64,000 nt of DNA from Polaribacter atrinae. GTDB taxonomy: Bacteria; Bacteroidota; Bacteroidia; Flavobacteriales; Flavobacteriaceae. Positions 1 through 9,240 of this stretch are shown here, in pieces. How positions within the stretch are numbered: position 1 is the first letter of the stretch; every line of letters starts with the position of its first letter. The stretch covers positions 928,501 through 992,500 of the forward strand of contig NZ_CP150660.1 of NCBI RefSeq assembly GCF_038023995.1, read 5' to 3'. A model generated the notes under the pieces. The model was not told the origin of the DNA, made no database searches, and saw nothing but the letters and a program-made list of their open reading frames with translations. Position numbers and translations under genes: made by a program.

Positions 1-212
1 TTTAGTTTTTTAAACCGTTTCTCTTCTTTTAAATTTTTCGAAAACTTTTTAAGATGCGAGAGATCTTGTAATCCTAAATTATAAAACCCTAAAAAATCTT
101 CAATAAGATTTATAGGTATTTCTTTATTATTAATTTGATATTTATTATCAATAGACCTTAATTCATTGTACTCATATAATTTTTTAACTTCCATAGTAGA
201 TTTCTTTTTCAT
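1..212 (-). CDS. Partial hypothetical protein (N-terminal 70 residues)
   Basis: An open frame runs off the left edge from an ATG at 212-210, with no stop for 70 codons. The product begins MKKKSTMEVKKLYEYNELRS and is rich in Lys, Glu, Asn and Leu, as expected of a soluble, largely helical protein. No signal peptide, membrane segment or known motif is visible. It is transcribed away from the sensor kinase gene at 277, so the 64-bp gap should hold two divergent promoters. I do not recognise the family; the rest of the gene lies outside the window. A chance open frame is possible in such AT-rich DNA but the codon use looks coding. Confidence 0.5.
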   Translation of the reverse strand, partial: MKKKSTMEVKKLYEYNELRSIDNKYQINNKEIPINLIEDFLGFYNLGLQDLSHLKKFSKNLKEEKRFKKL

Positions 213-276
213 TAACAAAATTAGTTTGAACTTAAAAAAAAAAACCATACTTTAGTCGGGTATTTTAAAATTATAC

Positions 277-2100
277 ATGAAGATAAAACTACTCATACTC
301 ATATTTTTACTTACTTTATCTTCTTTTTCTCAAAAAGATACTTCTTCAATTTACAACGCAATTTCATTTTTTAAACAACCTTCTAAAGATGCTCTTTCTA
401 TTAAAGACATTATTAAAAATTATGAATTAGGTAAGTTTCAACAAGAAGAAACCCCTAAACTTTATAAATATTTAGAAAAAAACACTTTGTGGAATCATTT
501 TGTATTGCCACAATCGACTAAAGAGAATAGCTATAAATATTTTACAATTGCAAATACGTATTTACCCTATGGAAAAATATATTTAAAAAAAGGTGATGAA
601 ATCGACTCACTTTATAGGGTTTCTAACAACAAAGAATTCCCTCATAAAAATATTTTTTACAGGCATCCAGTATGGAAATTACCTTTAGATACAAGCCAAC
701 AAACAGAGGTTTTTCTTGAAGTTAAAAATACCGATACTAGAACACGTTTGTCTTACTTTTTAGAAACAGAAAATCAATTTTTGAAACGTGTAGAAACGGA
801 GTATTTCTATTTTGGAATGTATATTGCTTTTCTAATTTCTATGGCTTTTATTTTGGTCTTTTTTGCCGTTATAAAAAAGGAATACGCCGTTATATTTTAC
901 GCTATCTATATTTTTACGGTATTAATAGAGTTTTTAGCTGGTAAAGGAATTGGCGTACAATATTTTTGGTCAGCTAGCGAATTTGCAATCAACAATATTA
1001 GGAGTCTTAGCCAAACAATTGGTGTAGCCTCAATTGGTTGTTTTTATTTAAAATTTTACAAATTAAACAAATCTCAAGCAATTCCTAAATTACTTTTTAA
1101 AATTGGTGCTTATATTGCATTAGCTCTTTTATTGTTCTATTTGTATAAGTTTTTCTTTGGCGGACTCATAGTTTTATATCTTTATGTCTGGACTATCTTA
1201 AAAGTAATAGCGTTTATTTGGATTTTAAATCACTTGTATTTAACCATAACAAAACAACTACCTATTTATTTAGTAATTGCTTTTATTTTACCAATTATAG
1301 CAATTATAAGCGGTCAGATTATAAACCCGAGCGTGTACAATAACTTAGCCATAACATTTAGCGGATCTACAATTTATTATATAGCATTGGCTTTAGAAAT
1401 TTTACTTTTTACTCGTTTTATTTTTGGTTCTGTCATAGAAACTCAATTTAAATATTTTAAACTCAAAAAAGTAAGCGATGAGTTAAAATATAATTTCCAA
1501 AACAAAACCTTAGCATTTCAGCATACAGAAAGAAATAATTTAGTAAACAATGTTCACGATACTTTTGGTGGGTATTTAGAAGCTTTAAAATTACGTTTAT
1601 TACAAAACGATGAAAAATCACCAGAAAAAGTAAAAGAAATATTAGATGCTTTCTATAACGATTACAGATATTTATTAAACAGTTTGTACGCTCCAAAAAT
1701 TAATTCTGATAATTTTATTGATAGTTTAATTGAGTTCTGTACTAAAATTGATAATTTAACAAAACACAAAATAACTTATAACTTCAACCTTAATAATATT
1801 GAATTATCACAAGATAAATGTGTCCATTTATATCGTATAATATCAGAATTAACTACAAATGCCATAAAATATTCTAAAGCCTCAGAAATCAAAATAAGCC
1901 TGAATCAAAATAAAAACCAACTCATTACACTTAACGTTTCTGATAATGGAATTGGTTTTAATGAAAACTTAATTTTAAAAAAAGGATTTGGTCTAGAAAG
2001 CGTAAAAAAAAGAGTAGCACAAATTAATGGAACCTTAAAAATAGATACCAATAAAAAAGGTTCTAATTTTGAAATAAACCTCCCAATTACAAATGACTAA
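277..2100 (+). CDS. 7TMR-DISM sensor histidine kinase
   Basis: Membrane sensor kinase of a two-component system. Residues 1-19 are a signal peptide (ending SSFSQ). About 30-170 form a periplasmic domain of the 7TMR-DISM extracellular type, and about 178-390 contain seven hydrophobic helices. A short coiled linker leads to an HWE-free, NarL-type dimerisation segment with the phospho-acceptor H427 in NNVHDTFGG. The C-terminus is a GHKL ATPase with an N box (ELTTNAIKYSKA), a G1 box (DNGIGF) and a G2 box (GFGLESVKKR). The last 8 bp overlap the start of the response-regulator gene at 2093, which implies translational coupling and a cognate pair. The ligand is unknown; DISM-type periplasmic domains in this architecture are often thought to bind carbohydrate-like molecules, but nothing here fixes the signal. 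Confidence 0.88.
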   Translation: MKIKLLILIFLLTLSSFSQKDTSSIYNAISFFKQPSKDALSIKDIIKNYELGKFQQEETPKLYKYLEKNTLWNHFVLPQSTKENSYKYFTIANTYLPYGKIYLKKGDEIDSLYRVSNNKEFPHKNIFYRHPVWKLPLDTSQQTEVFLEVKNTDTRTRLSYFLETENQFLKRVETEYFYFGMYIAFLISMAFILVFFAVIKKEYAVIFYAIYIFTVLIEFLAGKGIGVQYFWSASEFAINNIRSLSQTIGVASIGCFYLKFYKLNKSQAIPKLLFKIGAYIALALLLFYLYKFFFGGLIVLYLYVWTILKVIAFIWILNHLYLTITKQLPIYLVIAFILPIIAIISGQIINPSVYNNLAITFSGSTIYYIALALEILLFTRFIFGSVIETQFKYFKLKKVSDELKYNFQNKTLAFQHTERNNLVNNVHDTFGGYLEALKLRLLQNDEKSPEKVKEILDAFYNDYRYLLNSLYAPKINSDNFIDSLIEFCTKIDNLTKHKITYNFNLNNIELSQDKCVHLYRIISELTTNAIKYSKASEIKISLNQNKNQLITLNVSDNGIGFNENLILKKGFGLESVKKRVAQINGTLKIDTNKKGSNFEINLPITND

Positions 2101-2719
2101 TCTTCCTATAAAAATTGTTATTGCAGACGACAATCGTTTTTTTTGTGACGCTTTAAAAGATAGTTTAAATACGCATCAAGAATTAAATGTAACAAATATT
2201 TTTACCACATTAAAAGAACTGATAGCCTATACAAATAACTGTAAACTTGATCTTTTAATTTTAGATGTTAATTTTAACGGAGAATGTTCTTTAGATTTTA
2301 TGAATCAAATAAAGGAAAGAAATAAAGACTTTAAAATTATTGCTTTAACCACTATGAATAATAATTTTATCAAAGAAAAAGCATTAAAAAAAGGGGTTGA
2401 TATTTTTGTTGGAAAAGATGGAGATCTAGCAAATTTTAAAACAATTATTATAAATTGTTTTACTAACAAATCTGAAAAAAAAGGTAAAACTTCTTCTAAA
2501 GTAACTATTGATAATTATACATTCACAAAACGAAAGTTAGAAATATTACAAGCATTATTTATGCATTCAGATAAAAATGAAAAAGAACTTTCGGCAATAT
2601 TACATATCACAGAAAGTTCTTTAAAGTCTCATAAAAGAGAGCTATTTGAAATTACAAATACCAAAAGTACTCCTGAATTAATCAAATTCGGAATTCAGAA
2701 ATCCTTAATTGTTGCTTAA
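2093..2719 (+). CDS. LuxR/NarL-type response regulator
   Basis: Cytoplasmic DNA-binding partner of the kinase encoded just upstream, sharing 8 bp with it. The receiver domain (residues 6-125) has the acidic pair D12-D13, the phospho-acceptor D58 in LILDVNFNG, a Thr in ALTTMN and the conserved Lys in FVGKDGD. The C-terminal part (about 140-208) has the helix-turn-helix layout of LuxR regulators: TKRKLEILQAL, then KELSAILHITESSLKSHKRE. The HTH is somewhat divergent (Ser-Ser-Leu-Lys-Ser-His in place of the usual Thr-Val-Lys-x-His). The stop codon overlaps by 4 bp the stop of the convergent bcp gene. Its targets cannot be read from this window. Confidence 0.86.
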   Translation: MTNLPIKIVIADDNRFFCDALKDSLNTHQELNVTNIFTTLKELIAYTNNCKLDLLILDVNFNGECSLDFMNQIKERNKDFKIIALTTMNNNFIKEKALKKGVDIFVGKDGDLANFKTIIINCFTNKSEKKGKTSSKVTIDNYTFTKRKLEILQALFMHSDKNEKELSAILHITESSLKSHKRELFEITNTKSTPELIKFGIQKSLIVA

Positions 2720-3168
2720 TCTAGTATTTGAGCAGCGTGTGCTTTTGTTTTTACTTTAGCAATAACGTCTTCTATTACACCATTTTCATCAATCACAAAA
2801 GTAGTTCTATGGATTCCGTCATATTCTTTACCCATAAATTTCTTTGGTCCCCAAACACCAAAAGCTTCAATTACAGCTTTATCTTCATCCGCCAAAAGAG
2901 GAAAAGGTAATTCGTTTTTATTGATAAAATTTTGTTGTCTTTTTGCAGAATCTGCACTTACACCTAAAACATCATACCCTTTTGCTAAAAAAGATTGATA
3001 ATTATCGCGTAAATCACACGCTTCATTGGTACAACCTGGTGTACTTGCTTTTGGATAAAAGAATAAAACTAACTTCTTACCAGCATAATCAGATAATTTT
3101 ATGGTATTTCCTAAATTGTCTTTTGCTTCAAACTGTGGTGCGTTATCACCTATCTTTAGTGTTGTCAT
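2716..3168 (-). CDS. bcp: Peroxiredoxin, Bcp/PrxQ type
   Basis: Thioredoxin-dependent peroxidase that reduces H2O2 and organic hydroperoxides in the cytoplasm. The active-site motif PKASTPGCTNEAC contains the peroxidatic Cys and a second Cys five residues on, the spacing of atypical 2-Cys Bcp proteins. The canonical Arg (RTTFVIDENG) lies in the C-terminal half. I chose the start at 3168 (MTTLKIGDNAPQF, 150 aa), which is the usual Bcp N-terminus. A longer frame to 3204 would add 12 residues that do not look like the family, and a TAnnTTTG element at 3186-3193 sits inside that extension. The gene converges with the response regulator, overlapping stops by 4 bp, and diverges from nth. Confidence 0.93.
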   Translation of the reverse strand: MTTLKIGDNAPQFEAKDNLGNTIKLSDYAGKKLVLFFYPKASTPGCTNEACDLRDNYQSFLAKGYDVLGVSADSAKRQQNFINKNELPFPLLADEDKAVIEAFGVWGPKKFMGKEYDGIHRTTFVIDENGVIEDVIAKVKTKAHAAQILD

Positions 3169-3185
3169 ATTTTTTATTTTAATTT

Positions 3186-3248
3186 CAAAGATACAAAGTA
3201 ACAAAGTATTTTTAGAGGTAAATAAATATGGTTTTCATTATAACTTTG
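3186..3248. promoter_or_regulatory. Divergent promoter pair for bcp and nth
   Basis: Two matches to the Bacteroidetes -7 consensus TAnnTTTG face outwards. TATCTTTG on the minus strand (3186-3193) lies 18 nt before the bcp ATG, and TAACTTTG on the plus strand (3241-3248) lies 36 nt before the nth ATG. The -33 TTG elements are weak. Assignment rests on motif and position only. Confidence 0.45.
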
Positions 3249-3284
3249 TAACTTGCAGACTTAGAAAACTTGTAATACCAAATA

Positions 3285-3947
3285 ATGACCAAACAAGAAA
3301 AAGTACAATTTGTAATTGACACACTTCAAGAAAAATATCCAGAAATACCGGTTCCTTTAGATCATAAAGATCCTTTTACACTTTTAGTAGCAGTTTTATT
3401 ATCTGCTCAATGTACAGATGTTCGTGTAAATAAAATTACGCCTTTGTTGTTTGCTAAAGCGGATAATCCTTTTGATATGGTAAAAATGACCGTAGAAGAA
3501 ATTAAGGAAATTATTAGACCTTGTGGCTTATCTCCAATGAAAAGTAAAGGGATTTATGGTTTGTCTAAAATATTAATAGAAAAATATGATGGAGAAGTTC
3601 CTAAAACTTTTGAAGCTTTAGAAGAATTACCTGCTGTTGGTCATAAAACTGCTGGCGTTGTTTTAAGTCAGGCTTTTGGTATTCCTGCATTTCCTGTAGA
3701 CACTCATATTTTACGTTTAATGTATCGTTGGAATTTAAGCAACGGAAAAAGTGTTGCTCAAACAGAAAAAGATGCAAAAAGACTGTTTCCTAAAGAATTA
3801 TGGAACGATTTACATTTACAAATAATTTGGTACGGAAGAGAATATTCTCCTGCTCGTGGCTGGGACTTAGATAAAGATATTATCACTAAAACAGTAGGTC
3901 GAAAAACAGTTTTAGACGACTATTATAAAACAAAAAAAACACCTTAA
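3285..3947 (+). CDS. nth: Endonuclease III (base-excision DNA glycosylase/AP lyase)
   Basis: Removes oxidised pyrimidines and cleaves the resulting abasic site. The helix-hairpin-helix is ELPAVGHKTAG, where the Lys is the Schiff-base nucleophile, and the catalytic Asp is in FPVDTHILR. LLSAQCTD in the N-terminal half matches the family's intercalating loop region. Length (220 aa) is normal. The tail after GREYSPARGW lacks all four cysteines that hold the [4Fe-4S] cluster in the E. coli enzyme, so this appears to be a cluster-free form. The gene stands alone between divergent bcp and a strong terminator that begins inside its last codons. Confidence 0.92.
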   Translation: MTKQEKVQFVIDTLQEKYPEIPVPLDHKDPFTLLVAVLLSAQCTDVRVNKITPLLFAKADNPFDMVKMTVEEIKEIIRPCGLSPMKSKGIYGLSKILIEKYDGEVPKTFEALEELPAVGHKTAGVVLSQAFGIPAFPVDTHILRLMYRWNLSNGKSVAQTEKDAKRLFPKELWNDLHLQIIWYGREYSPARGWDLDKDIITKTVGRKTVLDDYYKTKKTP

Positions 3948-3964
3948 AAAGGTGTTTTTTTTTT
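3932..3964 (+). terminator. Intrinsic terminator of nth
   Basis: AAAAAAAACACCTT pairs with AAGGTGTTTTTTTT across a 3-nt loop, leaving a T run. The left arm overlaps the nth stop codon at 3945-3947. Confidence 0.9.
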
Positions 3965-3982
3965 ACGTAAAAGAATATTTGG

Positions 3983-4606
3983 TTACTGAATAATTGCTTC
4001 TTTTATTAAAGTAGATCCTGCTATTATTTCAAAAGTATTATTAACAGCGGCAGCATCATATAAAGCATACACCAAAGTTTCTGCTACATCATCTCTACTA
4101 ATCTCTCCTGATTTATTTAACTTATTGCTCTTTTCTATTTTACCTTTTCCTTTTTCATTCGTTAAAGACCCTGGTCTTACAATAGAATAAGGCAAAGCAC
4201 TTTCTGCTAAATAAGTATCGGCATTTTGCTTTGCTTGTAAATAATCTTTAAGCGTGTTAGAACTTTCTGGATTATCTACTCCCATAGAACTCAACATTAC
4301 AAATTTTTTGACTTCCGTTTTTTTAGCAGCATCAATTAATTTCATAGCACCTTCTTGATCTACTGCTTCAACTTTTTTTCCACCAGAACCAGCTGCAAAT
4401 ATAATTTTATCAATATTTTCTGTTGTAAAGGATACATCTCCTTCTAAATCTGCTAAAATCGTTGTTACACTATTATCTTCAAATTGCTTTTTCTGGCTTT
4501 CTTTACGAACCATTGCAATTGGATTAAAATATTCTGACGCTTGTAATAAGTTTACTATCTTTTTTCCTGTGGTGCCATTAGCACCTGCTACTAATATATT
4601 TTCCAT
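3983..4606 (-). CDS. NAD(P)-binding Rossmann-fold protein (atypical SDR, NmrA/YwnB-like)
   Basis: Small atypical short-chain dehydrogenase-like protein, about 207 aa. The N-terminal nucleotide-binding loop is VAGANGTTGKK, followed by an Arg after beta-2 (AMVRKES) that suggests NADP preference. Further family marks are IIFAAGSGG, VMLSSMGVDNP in place of a canonical Ser-Tyr-Lys triad, and SIVRPGSLTNEKG. Members often act as redox-sensing or flavin/quinone-related proteins; no substrate can be assigned. I chose the start at 4606 (MENILVAGANG), because the nucleotide loop normally begins within ten residues of the N-terminus; a start at 4621 would add MELAV. It is monocistronic, with a terminator-bounded gap on its upstream side. 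Confidence 0.75.
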   Translation of the reverse strand: MENILVAGANGTTGKKIVNLLQASEYFNPIAMVRKESQKKQFEDNSVTTILADLEGDVSFTTENIDKIIFAAGSGGKKVEAVDQEGAMKLIDAAKKTEVKKFVMLSSMGVDNPESSNTLKDYLQAKQNADTYLAESALPYSIVRPGSLTNEKGKGKIEKSNKLNKSGEISRDDVAETLVYALYDAAAVNNTFEIIAGSTLIKEAIIQ

Positions 4607-4671
4607 GACTGCAAGTTCCATAGAAAATTAATACTCTTTTACCTCATATCACATAAAAAAGAATGCATATA

Positions 4672-4703
4672 AAAAAAAGCCCCAACGTTAGTTGAAGCTT
4701 TTT
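4672..4703 (-). terminator. Intrinsic terminator after the sigma factor/small-gene unit
   Basis: Read on the minus strand, AAAAAGC-TT-CAAC pairs with GTTG-GG-GCTTTTT around loop TAAC, then a long T run. It lies 7 bp beyond the stop of the 47-residue gene, so it probably ends that transcript. Confidence 0.75.
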
Positions 4704-4709
4704 CCTCTC

Positions 4710-4853
4710 TTAATTCAAATTCAATTCAATGAAGTCTTTTGATTTCGTTTTAACAAAAGTTAGCGATTTGGAAAAATTAATCAAAAATTGAACTGTTTCT
4801 TGTTTAGGTTGCATCTGTAAATCAGAAGGCTTTTTAGAGTAAAGTTGCATCAT
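4710..4853 (-). CDS. Small conserved-looking protein next to ECF sigma factor (47 aa)
   Basis: A 47-codon frame starts at ATG 4853, begins MMQLYSKKPSDLQMQPKQET and ends FIELNLN. It starts 57 bp after the sigma factor stop and ends just before an intrinsic terminator, so it appears to be the last gene of that transcript. The middle (VQFLINFSKSL) is an amphipathic helix. There is no signal peptide or membrane segment. From memory, short proteins with a KPS...ETxQFLxxxSK pattern recur beside this sigma factor in flavobacteria; a database search would settle this. Its function is unknown; a regulator or partner of the sigma factor is only a guess. Confidence 0.6.
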   Translation of the reverse strand: MMQLYSKKPSDLQMQPKQETVQFLINFSKSLTFVKTKSKDFIELNLN

Positions 4854-4910
4854 ATAGTTAATTTAATAAACTGGTTATAAACTACTAACGACACCTTTTT
4901 CCTTTTATTG

Positions 4911-5498
4911 TTAATCTACTAAAATAATTTTATGTTTCTCTATTAACTTGCGTATATTTATTAATGCATAACGCATTCTCCCCAAAGCTGTATTGATGCT
5001 AACACCTGTATTTTCACTAATTTCTTTAAAACTCATGTCTTTATACATACGCATTACCAAAACTTCTTTTTGTTCTTCTGGCAATTCATTTATAAGTTCT
5101 CTAACATCATCATGTATCTGATTTTTTATAATTTGTTTTTCAGCATTTAAGTTCCCATCACCTAACACAGAAAAAATATCAAATTCATCTGTGTTTTTAA
5201 AAGAAGGCATTCTATTTGTTTTTCTAAAATGATCTATCACTAGATTATGAGCAATTCTCATCACCCAAGGTAAAAACTTACCTTCCTCATTATAGTTTCC
5301 TTTTTTTAAGGTTCTAATAACTTTTATAAATGTATCTTGAAAAACGTCTTCTGTAATATCTCTGTCATGCACTTTACTATATATAAAGCTAAACAATCTT
5401 TGCTGATGTCTTTTTATTAAAATCGCTAAAGCTGCTTCATTACCCTTAATGTAATTGCTTACTAAAGTACTATCTGTAATTGAGTTTTTTTGCATCAT
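4911..5498 (-). CDS. RNA polymerase ECF-type sigma-70 factor
   Basis: Alternative sigma factor of 195 aa. Region 2 (about 25-95) is clear: ITEDVFQDTFIKVIR and WVMRIAHNLVIDHFRK, the core-binding and -10 recognition parts. Region 4 (about 130-185) carries LPEEQKEVLVMRMYKDMS and the helix-turn-helix FKEISENTGVSINTALGR. No anti-sigma (FecR-like) gene is adjacent, so it is not the usual FecI pair of glycan loci but resembles the stand-alone flavobacterial sigma. The start at 5498 gives MMQKNS; the second Met is equally possible. A perfect palindrome lies 11-29 nt upstream of the ATG. A 47-residue gene follows in the same direction. Confidence 0.9.
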   Translation of the reverse strand: MMQKNSITDSTLVSNYIKGNEAALAILIKRHQQRLFSFIYSKVHDRDITEDVFQDTFIKVIRTLKKGNYNEEGKFLPWVMRIAHNLVIDHFRKTNRMPSFKNTDEFDIFSVLGDGNLNAEKQIIKNQIHDDVRELINELPEEQKEVLVMRMYKDMSFKEISENTGVSINTALGRMRYALINIRKLIEKHKIILVD

Positions 5499-5508
5499 AA
5501 CTACCTTT

Positions 5509-5527
5509 GAAGAACAAGTTGTTCTTC
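5509..5527. promoter_or_regulatory. Perfect 19-bp palindrome upstream of the sigma factor
   Basis: GAAGAACAA-G-TTGTTCTTC, two 9-bp arms around one base, ends 11 nt before the sigma factor ATG on the minus strand. In that transcript it would be a 5'-UTR hairpin next to the ribosome site; as DNA it could be an operator. On the plus strand it is followed by six T, but no plus-strand gene ends here. Confidence 0.5.
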
Positions 5528-5713
5528 TTTTTTAATATTAAATTAATAATTTAAAAGTAGTTTTTCTAGTATATGCTGCTAATTTAGTGATGCTTATGAG
5601 TTTCAAATATCATTAATATTTTTCAATTCAACAAATATTTTAGCAAAATTCATTCACATTTCTTTTAGAATGGTTTAAAAAAAAGGTATTTTTATAGCTT
5701 ATATTTTTCATGA

Positions 5714-8506
5714 ATGAAGACTGACATTTCTAAAGTAAATCCTAAAGAAAATATTATTATTAAAGGAGCTAGACTCCATAACCTAAAGAATATAGATGTA
5801 GTAATACCAAGAAATAAATTGGTAGTAATTACAGGGCTTTCTGGTTCCGGAAAGTCATCTTTAGCTTTTGATACGCTATATGCAGAAGGTCAAAGACGTT
5901 ATGTAGAGAGTTTATCTTCTTATGCGCGTCAGTTTTTAGGCAAACTACACAAGCCTAAAGTAGATTATATAAAAGGTATTGCTCCGGCAATTGCCATTGA
6001 GCAAAAAGTAAATTCTACAAATCCGCGTTCTACAGTAGGTACATCAACAGAAATTTACGATTATATAAAATTATTATACGCCAGAATTGGTAGAACCTTC
6101 TCTCCTATTTCTGGTAAAGAAGTTAAAAAAGACACCGTTTCTGATGTTGTTAACTTTGTAAAAGAATTTGATGATAAAACAAAACTGTTATTATTAGCAC
6201 CTATTGCTATTGATGAAAATCGAGATTTAAAAACCGTTTTACAAGTTTTAGAACAACAAGGATACGCACGTTTAAAATGGAACGATAAAGTATATAGAAT
6301 TTCTGATTTCCCGCAAGCAGAATTTAAAAATGAACTTTTATATTTAGTAGTAGATAGAATTGTAACAAAAGATGATGAAGATTTTTACAACCGATTAGCA
6401 GATGCTATTCAGACTGCTTTTTTTGAAGGAAAAGGCATTTGTTTTATCGAAAATTTAGAAGACAATAAAGTTGCTGAATTTAGCAATAAGTTCGATTTAG
6501 ACGGAATGTCTTTTCTTGAGCCAAACACACTTTTATTCAGTTTTAACAATCCGTATGGTGCGTGCCCAACTTGCGAGGGCTATGGAAACGTAATTGGTAT
6601 TGATGCAGATTTGGTTATTCCAAACACTGGTTTGTCTATTATGGAAGATTGCATTTTCCCGTTTAAGACACCTTCTTACATACATTATAAAGAAGACTTA
6701 ATAGATGTTGCGTATCAGTTTGATATTCCTATTCACAAACCATGGTTTCAACTTACAGAAGCACAAAAAGAATTGGTGTGGAACGGAAATAAATCGTTTA
6801 ACGGAATACACCATTTCTTTACTGTTTTAGAAGAAAAAAGTTATAAAATTCAGAACCGAGTAATGCTTTCTCGCTACCGCGGAAAAACAAAATGTACGTC
6901 TTGTAATGGAAAACGTTTAAGACACGAAACTAATTTTGTAAAAATAAACGAAAAGACAATTTCAGACTTAGTAACACTACCTTTAGATGAGTTGGCTGTC
7001 TTTTTTAAGAACATCAAATTAGATAAATACGAAGAAAAAATAGGAAAACGTTTACTTACAGAAATCAACAATCGTTTGTTGTTTTTAACTGATGTTGGTC
7101 TATCTTATTTAACCATCAACAGAACTTCTAATACACTTTCTGGAGGTGAAAGTCAGCGTATTAATTTAGCAACTTCTTTAGGGAGTTCTTTAGTGGGGTC
7201 TATGTATATTTTAGATGAACCAAGTATTGGTTTACACCCAAAAGATACCGAACGTTTAATTGGTGTTTTAAAAGATTTACGAGATTTAGGAAACACCGTT
7301 GTTGTGGTAGAACACGATGAAGATATTATGCGAGAGGCCGATTATATTATAGATATTGGTCCAGAAGCGGGTACTTTTGGAGGTCACGTAGTTGCAGAAG
7401 GAAACTTTGATGCCATCTTAAAATCAGATTCTTTAACGGCTAAATACCTTAACGAAGAATTAAAAATCGAAGTGCCTACCAAACGTAGAACTTCTAGAAA
7501 TAAAATTCAAATAATTGGCGCAAGAGAAAACAATTTAAAAAATGTAGATGTTACGTTTCCACTAAATTGTTTGTCTGTAATAACAGGTGTTTCTGGTTCA
7601 GGAAAAAGTACATTAGTTAAAAGTATTTTGTACCCTACAATGCAAAAAAAACTGATTGGTCACGGAGAAAAAGTGGGTCAACATACAGAGGTTACAGGAG
7701 ATTTTGATACCTTAAAACACGTAGAATTTATCGATCAAAACCCAATCGGACGCTCATCTCGTTCCAATCCGGTAACGTATATTAAAGCTTATGATGATAT
7801 TCGCTCGTTATTTGCAAATCAGAAATTATCTGGCATTAGAAACTACAAACCAAAACACTTTTCTTTTAATGTAGAAGGTGGCCGTTGCGAGGTTTGTAAA
7901 GGAGAAGGAGAAGTTACCATCGAAATGCAATTTATGGCAGATGTACATTTAGAATGTGATGCTTGTAACGGTAAACGCTTTAAAAAAGAAGTTTTAGAAG
8001 TAAAATTCGATGGAAAATCTATTGACGATATTTTAAATCTAACCATAGATGATGCAGTAGCATTTTTCTCAGAAAATTTAGTTCCTAAAATTGCAAGTAA
8101 ATTAAAACCTTTGCAAGATGTTGGTTTGGGTTATGTGCAATTAGGCCAATCTTCTTCTACCCTTTCTGGTGGAGAAGCGCAGCGTATAAAATTGGCTTCC
8201 TTTTTAGTAAAAGGAAACACCAAAGACAAAGCATTGTTTATTTTTGATGAACCTACAACAGGTTTACATTTTCACGATATTAAGAAATTATTGGCGTCTT
8301 TTAATGCTTTAATAGACAAGGGGCATTCAATTATTGTGATAGAGCATAATATCGAATTAATTAAATGTGCAGATTATATTATCGATTTAGGTTTAGAAGG
8401 TGGTAAAAACGGTGGAAACCTTATTTTTCAGGGAACTCCAGAAGAATTAGCAAAAAATAAAGAGTCTTATACTGCTAAATATTTGGCAGAAAAATTGGTT
8501 TATTAG
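5714..8506 (+). CDS. uvrA: Excinuclease ABC subunit A
   Basis: DNA-damage recognition ATPase of nucleotide excision repair, which loads UvrB. The 930 aa length matches the family. Two ABC ATPase modules are present: Walker A motifs [14 protein letters not shown] and [10 protein letters not shown], and signature motifs [11 protein letters not shown] and [11 protein letters not shown], each followed by a D-E Walker B ([21 protein letters not shown]). Zinc-binding CxxC pairs occur at [22 protein letters not shown] and CDACNGKR, so both zinc modules are intact. It is transcribed divergently from the sigma factor and followed by repeats rather than a downstream gene. Many Bacteroidetes carry a second UvrA paralogue; this one has full-length features of the canonical protein. 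Confidence 0.97.
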   Translation: MKTDISKVNPKENIIIKGARLHNLKNIDVVIPRNKLVVITGLSGSGKSSLAFDTLYAEGQRRYVESLSSYARQFLGKLHKPKVDYIKGIAPAIAIEQKVNSTNPRSTVGTSTEIYDYIKLLYARIGRTFSPISGKEVKKDTVSDVVNFVKEFDDKTKLLLLAPIAIDENRDLKTVLQVLEQQGYARLKWNDKVYRISDFPQAEFKNELLYLVVDRIVTKDDEDFYNRLADAIQTAFFEGKGICFIENLEDNKVAEFSNKFDLDGMSFLEPNTLLFSFNNPYGACPTCEGYGNVIGIDADLVIPNTGLSIMEDCIFPFKTPSYIHYKEDLIDVAYQFDIPIHKPWFQLTEAQKELVWNGNKSFNGIHHFFTVLEEKSYKIQNRVMLSRYRGKTKCTSCNGKRLRHETNFVKINEKTISDLVTLPLDELAVFFKNIKLDKYEEKIGKRLLTEINNRLLFLTDVGLSYLTINRTSNTLSGGESQRINLATSLGSSLVGSMYILDEPSIGLHPKDTERLIGVLKDLRDLGNTVVVVEHDEDIMREADYIIDIGPEAGTFGGHVVAEGNFDAILKSDSLTAKYLNEELKIEVPTKRRTSRNKIQIIGARENNLKNVDVTFPLNCLSVITGVSGSGKSTLVKSILYPTMQKKLIGHGEKVGQHTEVTGDFDTLKHVEFIDQNPIGRSSRSNPVTYIKAYDDIRSLFANQKLSGIRNYKPKHFSFNVEGGRCEVCKGEGEVTIEMQFMADVHLECDACNGKRFKKEVLEVKFDGKSIDDILNLTIDDAVAFFSENLVPKIASKLKPLQDVGLGYVQLGQSSSTLSGGEAQRIKLASFLVKGNTKDKALFIFDEPTTGLHFHDIKKLLASFNALIDKGHSIIVIEHNIELIKCADYIIDLGLEGGKNGGNLIFQGTPEELAKNKESYTAKYLAEKLVY

Positions 8507-8532
8507 AAGCAATTTCCGGCTTTCACTACTCG

Positions 8533-8564
8533 CTTTTTTTATCCTTAAAAAAGGACTAAAAAAG
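8533..8564 (+). terminator. Hairpin downstream of uvrA, possible terminator
   Basis: CTTTTTTT-AT-CCTT pairs with AAGG-AC-TAAAAAAG over a four-A loop, 27 bp after the uvrA stop. It has no T tail after the right arm, so termination is uncertain. The stretch that follows to 8633 contains no gene. Confidence 0.4.
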
Positions 8565-8633
8565 AGCTCAAACAAACCGTTCAATCCGGGCTAGACTTGT
8601 TTGCAAACAAAGTGAAAAAGGAGAGTTTATTTA

Positions 8634-9187
8634 TCATTCCGAATGAGGTACGAAGAGGAATCTCAAAACATTATAATGACGAGATTTCTCAATCGCTAAA
8701 AAGCTCATTTCGAAATGACAGACGTTAAAAATAAAATGGATATTTATTGAAAGTATCTAACGAAGCTAAAAAAAAGATATTTAATATGTCATTCCGAATG
8801 AGGTACGAAGAGGAATCTCAAAACATTATAATAATGAGATTTCTCAATCGCTAAAAAGCTCATTTCGAAATGACAGACGTTAAAAATAAAATAGATATTT
8901 ATTGAAAGTATCTAGCGAAGCTAAAAAAAAGATATGTAATATGTCATTCCAAGTGAGGTACGAAGAGGAATCTTAAAACATTAAAATGATGAGATTTCTC
9001 AATCGCTAAAAAGCTCATTTCGAAATGAAAGACGTTAAAAATAAAATGGATATTTATTAAAAGTATCTAGCGAAGCTAAAAAAAAGATATGTAATATGTC
9101 ATTCCGAATGAGGTACGAAGAGGAATCTTAAAACATTAGAATCATGAGATTTCTCAATCGCTGAAAAGCTCATTTCGAAATGACAAA
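8634..9187 (+). repeat. Four tandem copies of a 155-bp unit with a palindromic core
   Basis: Copies begin at 8634, 8789, 8944 and 9099, exactly 155 bp apart; the last ends about 9187 without its spacer. Each unit has an 86-bp core beginning TCATTCCGAATGAGG and ending TCATTTCGAAATGAC, plus a spacer of about 69 bp containing AAGTATCTAGCGAAGC. The core folds on itself: GTCATTCCGAATGAG pairs with the end CTCATTTCGAAATGAC, and GAGGAATCTC pairs imperfectly with GAGATTTCTC. Copies differ at only a few positions each. The core resembles the interspersed GTCATTCCGA...GGAATCTC repeats common between flavobacterial genes. A degenerate half-copy occurs at 63405-63431. Confidence 0.9.
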
Positions 9188-9240
9188 CGTTATAAAGAAA
9201 GTATTAAAATGACAAGCGTTAGAAAATAAAAACAAATAAG

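Noticed and set aside
8634..9187. CRISPR array
   Set aside because: The 155-bp units include the spacers, which are also conserved, and no cas gene is near. It is a tandem repeat.
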